7,267 nucleotides of DNA, from NCBI GenBank assembly GCA_002372575.1, contig DFHC01000070.1, positions 1-7,267 of the forward strand, written 5' to 3'. The notes beneath the pieces are model-generated. The model saw only the letters and a program-made list of their open reading frames with translations. It had not been told where the DNA came from and did no database searches. Positions 1-5,864 of this stretch are shown in pieces. Each line of letters begins with the position of its first letter. Position 1 is the first letter of the stretch. The DNA is from a bacterium UBA3734 (lineage in GTDB: Bacteria; Bacteroidota; Bacteroidia; Bacteroidales; Bacteroidaceae). A program made the position numbers and the translations under genes.

Positions 1-66
1 GTCTGTCGGAGGCTTTGTTTTATGGAAAAAATCTTGAAATAGGCTGAAATTTCTGCGAAGATATGG

Positions 67-94
67 TTTGTCTAAGGAAATTTGAGTATATTTG
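67..94 (+). promoter_or_regulatory. Putative promoter of the WYL regulator gene
   Basis: A TATATTTG at 87-94 matches the Bacteroidetes -7 consensus TAnnTTTG, and a TTTG at 67-70 could be the -33 box. The 16-nt gap between them is shorter than the usual 19-21. Transcription would begin around 98-102, so a TTG start at 82 would not be transcribed. This supports the ATG at 115 as the true start. The dyad found in the two repeated promoters at 1022-1069 and 5076-5123 is not visible here. Confidence 0.45.
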
Positions 95-114
95 TGGCAG
101 AAATCCTATTATTT

Positions 115-1020
115 ATGACTACCTACACGAAATTCAAGGAGTATATTTGGTTGGTAAACACCATTTATCACGCCAAGGCAATCACCTTTGCCGACATCAA
201 CCGAAAGTGGCTCCAGACGGACATGAGCGAGGGCACTCCTTTCTCAAGAACTACGTTTCATCGCCACAGAATTGCTATTGAGGAGATCTTCGGCCTCTAC
301 ATCGAGTGTGACAAGAAGCGGGGCAACAAATATTACATTGGCAATGCCTCTGTTTTGGAGGAGGACACCATTCAGAACTGGATGCTTTCGACGTTGAGCG
401 TGGGCAATATGCTGAGCGAGAGCCGGAGCCTGCATCACAGGATTCTGCTGGAAAACGTGCCGTCGGGCGGTGAGATGCTTCAAACGGTGATTAAGGCCAT
501 GAAAGAGGGGCATTGCGTGAAGATTACCTATCGTCGATATGCGGCGCAGTCGGACAGCAGTTTTGTGTTGGAGCCCTATTGCGTGAAGTTGTTCCGCCAG
601 CGGTGGTACTTGTTGGGAAGGCTTTCCAACGGCTATTTGGCCACGTTTTCTTTCGACCGCATGGAGGATGTGGTCGTGATGGATGAAAAATACAAAATGC
701 CCGATGATTTCGATGCTGCCGACTTCTTTCACGACAGTTTTGGAATCGTTGTCGATGATAAGGCAAAACTCGAGCGCGTTGTCGTCAGAGCCTATGGTTT
801 CGAGCCGTATTACCTTCGCGACCTGCCCCTGCACCATTCGCAGCGGGAGATTCACAAAACGGAGGAATACTCCGATTTCGAGCTAAAACTCAAGCTCACG
901 GGCGACTTCAAGACGAGGTTGCTTTCGCGGGGCGAATGGATTGAGGTGCTGGAGCCGCAGTCGCTGGCCGAGGAAATCGTAGAGTGGCACGAAAAGGCCA
1001 TCGCACGGTACAAAAAATGA
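115..1020 (+). CDS. WYL-domain transcriptional regulator
   Basis: This is a 301-aa protein read from the ATG at 115. The same frame is open back to a TTG at 82, but that start overlaps the -7 box. Residues 1-80 look like a winged-helix HTH region (helical, with an RTTFHRHRIAIEE segment). Residues about 120-195 form the WYL domain: the run QRWYLLGRL holds the name-giving Trp-Tyr-Leu at 164-166, followed by the typical F-x-x-DRM strand near 180-183. Residues about 215-298 fit the C-terminal WCX extension. In known families (PafBC, DriD, BrxR/CapW) the WYL domain senses a ligand, often nucleic acid, and the HTH binds inverted-repeat operators. BrxR/CapW members often lie beside and repress defence operons. 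Here the gene sits directly upstream of a promoter with a dyad that recurs at 5076-5123, so local control is plausible but inferred. Ile is never coded by ATA (0 of 18), which is host-like codon use. Confidence 0.9.
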   Translation: MTTYTKFKEYIWLVNTIYHAKAITFADINRKWLQTDMSEGTPFSRTTFHRHRIAIEEIFGLYIECDKKRGNKYYIGNASVLEEDTIQNWMLSTLSVGNMLSESRSLHHRILLENVPSGGEMLQTVIKAMKEGHCVKITYRRYAAQSDSSFVLEPYCVKLFRQRWYLLGRLSNGYLATFSFDRMEDVVVMDEKYKMPDDFDAADFFHDSFGIVVDDKAKLERVVVRAYGFEPYYLRDLPLHHSQREIHKTEEYSDFELKLKLTGDFKTRLLSRGEWIEVLEPQSLAEEIVEWHEKAIARYKK

Positions 1021-1029
1021 TATTTTTTG
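1011..1029. terminator. Possible AT-only hairpin over the WYL stop codon
   Basis: CAAAAAAT (1011-1018) and ATTTTTTG (1022-1029) are perfect inverted repeats with a 3-nt loop. They overlap the TGA stop of the WYL gene and the first bases of the repeated promoter element. The stem has almost no GC, so it would be a weak terminator at best. It could work in either direction, or it may be a chance A-run/T-run pair. Confidence 0.25.
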
Positions 1030-1069
1030 CGACTGTTCCGTGATTTGAAACAATCTTTTGCTAATTTTG
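1022..1069 (+). repeat. 48-bp repeated promoter element, copy 1
   Basis: This stretch matches 5076-5123 at 43 of 48 positions without gaps. The first 22 bases are identical in the two copies. It ends in the -7 box TAATTTTG (1062-1069). Similarity stops on both sides, so only the regulatory element is repeated and neither neighbouring coding sequence is included. The -33 position (about 1036-1039, TTCC) is not a canonical TTTG. The promoter may therefore be weak or factor-dependent. It sits 23 bp before the start of the four-gene run at 1092-5017. Confidence 0.8.
1031..1055. promoter_or_regulatory. Candidate operator dyad in promoter copy 1
   Basis: GACTGTTCC (1031-1039) and GAAACAATC (1047-1055) form an imperfect inverted repeat, 7 of 9 positions pairing, around a 7-nt spacer. 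It covers the -33 region and the upstream part of the spacer of this promoter, where a repressor would block or an activator would help RNA polymerase. The corresponding dyad in copy 2 is weaker (6 of 9). Binding by the adjacent WYL regulator is an inference. Confidence 0.4.
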
Positions 1070-1091
1070 TGGTTGAAATCGTAAATAAAAG

Positions 1092-1568
1092 ATGAAAACT
1101 ATGACAGAAAAGGCGAAACATTTGTATCAGGCAGCCGAAGAAAAGTTCAATTGGATAAATAACGAGCTACGGCGACTGAATAAGGACATTATCCCGCCAG
1201 AGGATGATGAGGATTATGGTGATTTCTTCATAGACGAAGAACTTAATGAAGAGACTTTGTATAATTTTGAATGTCTCGTAGACTCTTTCGACGATGAATA
1301 TCTCGAAATGTTTGATATCAGTTTCGATGCAGAAATAAAACAGAATGAAGATGGAGAGTGGGAATGTGACCCAGTTATTATCCTTTCCTCAAAAATAATA
1401 CCATGTCTTGATATATGGACTGTGTGTGCTGGCTATTACATAAGTGGTGGTGATGGTGAACCTTGTGACCCCACAGAAAATTGCCATCCCGCAGCAGAAG
1501 CGTTGGTTGTCAAGTACAAGAAACAATATGAAGAGGCAATTAGAATCTGTAAGTACAAATCAACATAA
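1092..1568 (+). CDS. Highly acidic protein of unknown function
   Basis: The protein is 158 aa, or 155 if the in-frame ATG at 1101 is used; neither start has a clear Shine-Dalgarno. I do not recognise a family. It has 38 Asp/Glu against 15 Lys/Arg, and the densest acidic stretch is at residues about 37-80 (for example PEDDEDYGD). There are several Cys residues in the second half but no spaced metal-binding pattern, no signal peptide and no membrane segment, so it is probably cytoplasmic. It is first in the run driven by the repeated promoter, and the SPFH gene starts 13 bp after its stop, so the two are probably co-transcribed. ATA codes 7 of its 14 Ile, unlike the SPFH gene, which hints at a different origin. 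A role as an immunity-like, antitoxin or DNA-mimic protein is possible on charge alone but has no direct support. Confidence 0.8.
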   Translation: MKTMTEKAKHLYQAAEEKFNWINNELRRLNKDIIPPEDDEDYGDFFIDEELNEETLYNFECLVDSFDDEYLEMFDISFDAEIKQNEDGEWECDPVIILSSKIIPCLDIWTVCAGYYISGGDGEPCDPTENCHPAAEALVVKYKKQYEEAIRICKYKST

Positions 1569-1581
1569 AAAAAATTAGCTT

Positions 1582-2466
1582 ATGGCAATTATCGACATTG
1601 TAAAACACGAACAGCAGCAGGGCGAAATCGTATGTAAATTCCCCTCCTGCGACCTCAGATGGGGCAGCCAGTTGGTGGTCTATCCGGGTCAAACAGCCGT
1701 ATTTACGAAAGGTGGCGAAGTGTGTGATATGTTCACGGAAGGTACCTACACGCTGCACACCAACAATATTCCGCTGCTCAACAAAATCGTAAATCTGCCT
1801 TTCGGGGGCGACTCTCCGTTTCAGGCAGACGTGTGGTTTGTCAGCACCATCAACAGGTTGGACTTGAAGTGGGGAACGGAGACGGCAATTCTGCTCGAAG
1901 ATCCCAAATACGAGATTCTGGTTCCCGTGCGTTCGTATGGCCAGTATGGCTTCCGAGTCAGCGACGTGGCGCGGTTCATGCGGGGGCTTGTGGGCAATAT
2001 GCCGACCTTCGACGAGCAAACGCTGCAAAGCTATTTCCGCGGTCTGTTGCTGAATCGCCTGACGGAAATCTTGGCAAATAAAATCACGAAAGAGCAGATT
2101 TCGGTGCTCGACATCAACACGCGCCTCGGCGACATTTCACAAGAGGCTCAGCAGAATTTAAAACCCTATTTTGAGGACTTCGGCGTGGAGATTTTGCTGT
2201 TTAACATCATCAGCATTAATGTGCCGGAAGACGACCCGAGCATCGCCGAAATCAAGAAAGCGAAGAATCTTTCCGCACGGCTGAAGATTACGGGAAAAGA
2301 CAACTATAAACTGGAGCGCTTGTTTGACGTGCTCGAAAAGGCTGCCGAGAACGAAAGCGGTACGGGCGCAGCCATTGTCAATGCTGGCATTGGACTGGGT
2401 GCCGCGTTGGGCGTTGGCAAGCAAATCGGCGACGCTCTCGGCACGTCGGAACCGACAAAACCCTAA
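1582..2466 (+). CDS. SPFH-domain protein, YdjI / virion-core-protein-like
   Basis: This 294-aa protein has the hallmarks of the YdjI-type branch of the SPFH (stomatin/prohibitin/flotillin) superfamily. An N-terminal WGSQLVV (27-33) is followed by an AVF-x-K-G-G strand (39-45), GTYTLHTNNIPLL (54-66), LPFGG-x-SPF (72-80), LKWGT (95-99) and the pair DPKYEILVPVR / YGQYGFRV (107-126). Residues about 140-257 are the rest of the SPFH core and a helical part. The tail (263-279) is rich in Gly and Ala and could touch a membrane or drive assembly. Family members form membrane-associated oligomers; Bacillus subtilis YdjI works with PspA-YdjG-YdjH in membrane stress. As I recall, many relatives end in a zinc ribbon. 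This one does not, but the next gene, 14 bp downstream, begins with one. All 24 Ile use ATT or ATC. Confidence 0.88.
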   Translation: MAIIDIVKHEQQQGEIVCKFPSCDLRWGSQLVVYPGQTAVFTKGGEVCDMFTEGTYTLHTNNIPLLNKIVNLPFGGDSPFQADVWFVSTINRLDLKWGTETAILLEDPKYEILVPVRSYGQYGFRVSDVARFMRGLVGNMPTFDEQTLQSYFRGLLLNRLTEILANKITKEQISVLDINTRLGDISQEAQQNLKPYFEDFGVEILLFNIISINVPEDDPSIAEIKKAKNLSARLKITGKDNYKLERLFDVLEKAAENESGTGAAIVNAGIGLGAALGVGKQIGDALGTSEPTKP

Positions 2467-2480
2467 AAAACAGAACGCCT

Positions 2481-3350
2481 ATGCCATTCGTCAGTGCAAA
2501 ATGTCCGAATTGTGGAGCCTCGATTCAGGTCGATAACCAACGCGAGTCGGGGTTCTGCCAGTATTGCGGGTCGAAAATCCAAATCAAGGAAGCCATTGTA
2601 AAGGTTCGTATCGACAAGTCCGCGAATTTTGCCAACTATCGGGAGCTTGCGCAGTCGGCTTATCGAGGCAATGATGGTAGCAATTCCTTGAAATACGTTG
2701 AAAAGGCATTGGAAATCAATCCACGCGATGCTGAAATGTGGTTTCTGAAGGCAAAGGCCACGATGAAGACATCATACAAAATCGTGAACGACGCGCTCGT
2801 CTTGGAGTGTTGCCACAAAGCAGTGGAATATGCCTCGGATAAGCCGAAAATGCTTTCAGAAACGTATCTTTTTCTGTTCGATTCGGCAAAGAAAGCCCTG
2901 ACGATGTTGGTCGACGAGGAAGTCTGGAATTCTTTCTGGAAGGACATTTACGATGGGGCGGAACATGCGGCAGTTAATTTCATCAAGGAAATCCCCGAGG
3001 ATTTCACAGATGCCGACGGAGAGCGCCTCAGAGAAAAGTTTGCAGCATTCTACATTGAGTATTTGAGGAGTTTCATTCGAGATCTCGAAACGTGGCGATG
3101 GGTAAATTCGAGAAAGGAACGCTTTCTTGACTTTGCTCCCAAATCGCTCGCTGAAAGGGAAGAAGTCTGGAAAAATTTCATAGCTGATTTTTTTAATCCT
3201 CCGAGCAATCACGATAATACGCAAAAATTAGAAGATTTAAGTCCAAAAGCAAAGTTGGGATGTATTATCCTTGTGTTGGCGTTAAATATTTTCCTTTGGT
3301 ATCACATCCTCGCTAAATCCTATGCCATTTTGCAGCGCTTTTTTAGCTAA
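2481..3350 (+). CDS. Zinc-ribbon protein with TPR-like region and C-terminal membrane anchor
   Basis: The protein is 289 aa. Residues 8-30 form a zinc ribbon with Cys8, Cys11, Cys26 and Cys29 (CPNCG and CQYCG). Residues about 53-95 read like one TPR unit (A-x-x-A-Y-R-G-N ... ALEINPRDAEMWFLKAKA). The middle is helical, with many Trp, Phe and charged residues, and was not recognised. Residues about 259-277 are a single hydrophobic segment (LGCIILVLALNIFLWYHIL) followed by a short basic tail, so the protein is probably tail-anchored with the ribbon in the cytoplasm. The gene begins 14 bp after the SPFH stop, which argues for co-transcription and a joint complex. The pairing recalls the zinc-ribbon YdjG beside SPFH YdjI in B. 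subtilis. That analogy rests on architecture, not on sequence comparison. Confidence 0.82.
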   Translation: MPFVSAKCPNCGASIQVDNQRESGFCQYCGSKIQIKEAIVKVRIDKSANFANYRELAQSAYRGNDGSNSLKYVEKALEINPRDAEMWFLKAKATMKTSYKIVNDALVLECCHKAVEYASDKPKMLSETYLFLFDSAKKALTMLVDEEVWNSFWKDIYDGAEHAAVNFIKEIPEDFTDADGERLREKFAAFYIEYLRSFIRDLETWRWVNSRKERFLDFAPKSLAEREEVWKNFIADFFNPPSNHDNTQKLEDLSPKAKLGCIILVLALNIFLWYHILAKSYAILQRFFS

Positions 3351-3367
3351 ACTCAATAATCAATAAT
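3342..3367. repeat. Small palindrome and 7-bp tandem repeat after the zinc-ribbon gene
   Basis: TTTAGCTAAA (3342-3351) is a perfect 10-bp palindrome over the stop codon. It is followed by two head-to-tail copies of CAATAAT (3354-3367). There is no GC-rich stem with a T-run, so I do not call a terminator. No TAnnTTTG box is visible in the 32 bp before the next gene either, so that gene probably shares the upstream transcript. Confidence 0.35.
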
Positions 3368-3382
3368 CTAAAATAAACTATT

Positions 3383-5017
3383 ATGAGCATCAATGTTAAT
3401 GTTAGAACGAAGAGAAAGGACCTTGATTCTAATCATGTCTTAACATCCTTGGCCGATGAGGGCTATCAGCTAATAGTGAAATTCATGAATCCAAGGATTT
3501 GCGAGTTTTATCAACACCGCATTTCCACACGTCCGATAGACATATCTTTGGAAGATAATGGCTATGAAATACGTATAACGACTTTAGCATGCCGTGAAGA
3601 CTATGAGCTTTTTGCTAAAACGATAGGTGTGCTCCAGAAGATGGTTGATGGTGAAGTTTACTATGAAGATGATGAACGAATAGAAAATGTAGAAGCGTAT
3701 TTTAACTCAGAGTGGGTTGAAAAGAATTTGGAAGCAGATGCAAATGTACTTTTGGTAATGATTCTTGGAGAACATGTGGTTCTTGGAGAAAAAGTCGATG
3801 ATTCTTCGAAGAATGATACTCATGAGGTGGGGCTTTTCGGGCCAGTTTGCGAGTTCTATGTAGGTGAAAACCTGCTTAGAGGCCTAAACATTGATCTACA
3901 TACAGACATAAAAGAGGCGAGCGAGAAATTGATAGAACGTTTTCGCTACAGTCAGTATTCTCGACCACGAGATTGCAGACGTACAACTACGTCTATGTGC
4001 ATCAATATTGACGGAAAACCGGAGAATGATGGTGATATCCCTGATAGGGTGACATTTTACGAGCAAAACGCATATGACATGATATCGAAAACAGATTATT
4101 TCGCGCTGATGTCTAAAGATGAGAAAGTTCTCTTGCTCAATTATGATGACTTTATGAAAGTGGCACCAAAACAGTGGGAACGTTTCGATAACTGTCAGTA
4201 TTTTACATCACCGCTAACAGACAAGCAGTTTAAGGAGTTCTGGGATAGGGCGCGAGAATATAGTATGGAAAAAGCTCCTTCAGAACTTGAATATGACGAA
4301 AAGTATGACAGTCAGAAAGGCCGGAGAATGGCCGATGCTTGGTTTTTTGCAGATGTTGATTACTTAAGGGCACACACAAATACTCGGGATTTACCGCCAT
4401 GTACAAAGATAGAACCTTCCAAGGGAGGAATTCCGCCAGTGTTTTATGCCATAGCCAAATGTCAGGAAATTATTTTTGGTTCAGACAACTATGCCGAAGA
4501 TTACATGCCGGTGGTTTTGGAAATGAGAAAACGCACCAGAGCCATGCTGGATTTTTGGGAAAAGGAGATGGGAATTCCAGAATGGAAGGAAATACCATTC
4601 AAAGAGTTCTCTGATATGTTTTACATACCTGACGAGTACGATTCCGTAACCGAAGTTACCGGATTTGAACCACAAGATTTCAGAGATGCAGGCTTTGACA
4701 ACAATGATTTGCTTTTGTATATGGCCGCTGTAAAACTCGATTTTAAGGGCATACTTCAAAGAATAAAAACAGGAGCTGATCCCAATTTGAAATTTTACCC
4801 TGCAAGTGACGAAGACCGTATTTTCTGCGCTTCAGAGGATGTGTTGCGCATTTCATATGGAGATTTCAAATATATATACGCGTTATACAGATGGTATCTG
4901 GAAACGGGTGAGATGGTAACACGTATTACGGATTGTGGCAGGATAATTAGGTGTGCTGCACACGTAAAAATGTACGAGTTCATGGAGGAGCAATGCAACA
5001 AGTATTTAAAACGTTGA
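3383..5017 (+). CDS. Large protein of unknown function with ankyrin-like segment
   Basis: The protein is 544 aa and starts at the ATG at 3383. I do not recognise the whole protein. Residues 1-130 look like a compact alpha/beta domain (for example YEIRITTLACREDYELFAKTI); by memory only, this pattern resembles DUF4299-type proteins, and it should be treated as a guess. The middle is rich in Tyr, Asp and aromatic residues. Residues 443-469 (from LLLYMAAVKLDFKG to GADPNL) closely fit one ankyrin repeat with the typical GADPN turn, but no clear tandem repeats follow. There is no signal peptide or membrane segment, so it is probably cytoplasmic. It lies 32 bp after the zinc-ribbon gene and ends the cassette bracketed by the two repeated promoters. 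ATA codes 18 of its 34 Ile, against none of 24 in the SPFH gene, which suggests a foreign or fast-evolving gene. Possible roles are protein-protein adaptor or effector. Confidence 0.85.
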   Translation: MSINVNVRTKRKDLDSNHVLTSLADEGYQLIVKFMNPRICEFYQHRISTRPIDISLEDNGYEIRITTLACREDYELFAKTIGVLQKMVDGEVYYEDDERIENVEAYFNSEWVEKNLEADANVLLVMILGEHVVLGEKVDDSSKNDTHEVGLFGPVCEFYVGENLLRGLNIDLHTDIKEASEKLIERFRYSQYSRPRDCRRTTTSMCINIDGKPENDGDIPDRVTFYEQNAYDMISKTDYFALMSKDEKVLLLNYDDFMKVAPKQWERFDNCQYFTSPLTDKQFKEFWDRAREYSMEKAPSELEYDEKYDSQKGRRMADAWFFADVDYLRAHTNTRDLPPCTKIEPSKGGIPPVFYAIAKCQEIIFGSDNYAEDYMPVVLEMRKRTRAMLDFWEKEMGIPEWKEIPFKEFSDMFYIPDEYDSVTEVTGFEPQDFRDAGFDNNDLLLYMAAVKLDFKGILQRIKTGADPNLKFYPASDEDRIFCASEDVLRISYGDFKYIYALYRWYLETGEMVTRITDCGRIIRCAAHVKMYEFMEEQCNKYLKR

Positions 5018-5047
5018 ACATGGGAAGATTAAATGGAAAAGGTTTTT

Positions 5048-5063
5048 TGATATTTTTATATCA
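5048..5063. terminator. Possible weak AT-rich hairpin after the four-gene run
   Basis: TGATAT (5048-5053) and ATATCA (5058-5063) pair perfectly around a TTTT loop. The hairpin stands 30 bp after the stop of the 544-aa gene, and a run of six T precedes it. The stem is short and AT-rich, and the T-run is on the wrong side for a + strand intrinsic terminator. This is a low-confidence call. Confidence 0.2.
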
Positions 5064-5075
5064 GTGATACCCTCC

Positions 5076-5123
5076 ATTTTTTGCGACTGTTCCGTGATCT
5101 GAAACAATGTGGTGCTAACTTTG
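5076..5123 (+). repeat. 48-bp repeated promoter element, copy 2 (HIRAN gene promoter)
   Basis: This is the second copy of the element at 1022-1069, with 43 of 48 positions identical. It ends in TAACTTTG (5116-5123), which fits the -7 consensus, 41 bp before the HIRAN start. As in copy 1, the -33 position (TTCC, 5090-5093) is not canonical. The dyad GACTGTTCC (5085-5093) / GAAACAATG (5101-5109) is kept with 6 of 9 pairing positions. The shared core suggests a common regulator for the four-gene run and the HIRAN gene. Confidence 0.78.
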
Positions 5124-5164
5124 CATCGTGAACATGATTATTTAACTAAAAAAAGGGTAGAATT

Positions 5165-5515
5165 ATGGAAACGAGAAAGAAGTTTTTTATGGATTGCCAC
5201 TTGGCTGGCCGTAAGTATCACGATGCTGACGAGGTGTGGAACGAGTTGAAGGTGGGAACGGAGTTGCAGTTGCAGCGCGACGTGGAAAACCGTTATGACC
5301 CCGATGCCGTGGCCGTGATGTACAAGAAGGCTGGCGAGGAGCCCTATTGCCTCGGCTACATTCCGCGCATCGACAACGAAACCATTGCCGCCATTCTCGA
5401 AATGGGCTGGACGAATCTTTTCGAGTGCCGCATCAGCAAAATCAACGCCGACGCACACCCCGAAAACCAGATTCACCTGACCATCAAGATTGTGCGAAAC
5501 AAAATGAAATCCTGA
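5165..5515 (+). CDS. Stand-alone HIRAN-domain protein
   Basis: The 116-aa protein is essentially one HIRAN domain. Its signature runs in order: AGRKYHD (14-20), the L-x-V-G-T-E-L-x-L-x-R strand (28-38), the diagnostic ENRYDPDAVAV (41-51), LGYIPR (63-68) and N-x-x-IAAIL (71-78), then a closing beta strand (100-110). HIRAN domains bind single-stranded DNA 3' ends in HLTF and Rad5 and are usually fused to SNF2 helicases or nucleases. Small free-standing versions are common in bacteria and are thought to recognise damaged or stalled DNA. Members of the family often replace enzymes or recruit them to DNA, but no nuclease or helicase lies within the window. The gene has its own promoter copy at 5076-5123. 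Ile is never ATA here, so codon use is host-like. Confidence 0.88.
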   Translation: METRKKFFMDCHLAGRKYHDADEVWNELKVGTELQLQRDVENRYDPDAVAVMYKKAGEEPYCLGYIPRIDNETIAAILEMGWTNLFECRISKINADAHPENQIHLTIKIVRNKMKS

Positions 5516-5517
5516 TT

Positions 5518-5549
5518 TTTGGTCATCAGCGAGAAAATGAGTAATTTTG
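5518..5549 (+). promoter_or_regulatory. Bacteroidetes-type promoter for the 82-aa/ADP-ribosylglycohydrolase pair
   Basis: TTTG (5518-5521) and TAATTTTG (5542-5549) are separated by exactly 20 nt, an ideal -33/-7 pair. The -33 box begins two bases after the HIRAN stop. The following gene starts 28 bp after the -7 box and has a strong GGAGG Shine-Dalgarno (5569-5573), which is unusual in this phylum. Its spacing to the ATG is short, at 4 nt. Confidence 0.8.
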
Positions 5550-5577
5550 TAGGAGAATAACTAAAAACGGAGGAATT

Positions 5578-5826
5578 ATGAAAACATTCGTATTGTTTTG
5601 GAATCCTGCCATTTCCAGCTATAAGTTGGAAAATTTTCAGAGTGAATTAGAAGAGTTTGGCCATGCCGACATGACGGAATACAAATTATATTCAGAGAAA
5701 GAGATTACGATTTATTTAAATCTTACCATAGAAGGAAAAATCAACGCTTATCATGGGGATTTGATTTGGATATTAAAAAGAGTTGATAGAATGGGTAAGT
5801 TGGAGGCGTGGGGCTGCCTGAAATAA
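5578..5826 (+). CDS. Small protein of unknown function
   Basis: This is an 82-aa protein with a well-supported start: a consensus promoter at 5518-5549 and GGAGG just upstream. The N-terminus MKTFVLFWNPAISSYK reminds me of a longer Bacteroidetes protein family that begins the same way, but this is recollection and I cannot name a family. After residue about 30 the sequence is mixed alpha/beta (TIYLNLTIEG, then a basic helix around WILKRVDRMGK). It could be a complete small protein or the leading part of a shortened member of that family. No signal peptide or membrane span is visible. The ADP-ribosylglycohydrolase gene follows after 38 bp without an obvious promoter, so the two are probably co-transcribed and may act together. 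Confidence 0.75.
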   Translation: MKTFVLFWNPAISSYKLENFQSELEEFGHADMTEYKLYSEKEITIYLNLTIEGKINAYHGDLIWILKRVDRMGKLEAWGCLK

Positions 5827-5864
5827 AATCGTGAGGAATAAAAATACAGAAAAGAAAAATAATT

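Noticed and set aside
3..47. Possible tail of an upstream gene ending LSEALFYGKNLEIG and a TGA at 45-47
   Set aside because: All three + frames are open for only 34-44 bases here before a stop, so the window edge gives too little sequence to tell a real C-terminus from chance.
46..53. GAAATTTC palindrome also seen at 6692-6699
   Set aside because: An 8-bp AT-rich palindrome appearing twice in 7 kb is likely by chance, and the flanks do not match.
82..114. Eleven-codon N-terminal extension of the WYL regulator from a TTG
   Set aside because: It overlaps the -7 box at 87-94 and starts with a rare codon; the ATG at 115 fits the promoter and the usual domain start.
244..855. 203-codon open frame on the - strand
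   Set aside because: It lies wholly inside the WYL gene, is antisense, and its translation is low-complexity and rich in His, Arg and Gln without any motif; it is a shadow of the real gene.
1540..2028. 162-codon open frame on the - strand opposite the SPFH gene
   Set aside because: The + strand frame carries unmistakable SPFH motifs; the antisense frame has no motif and no promoter.
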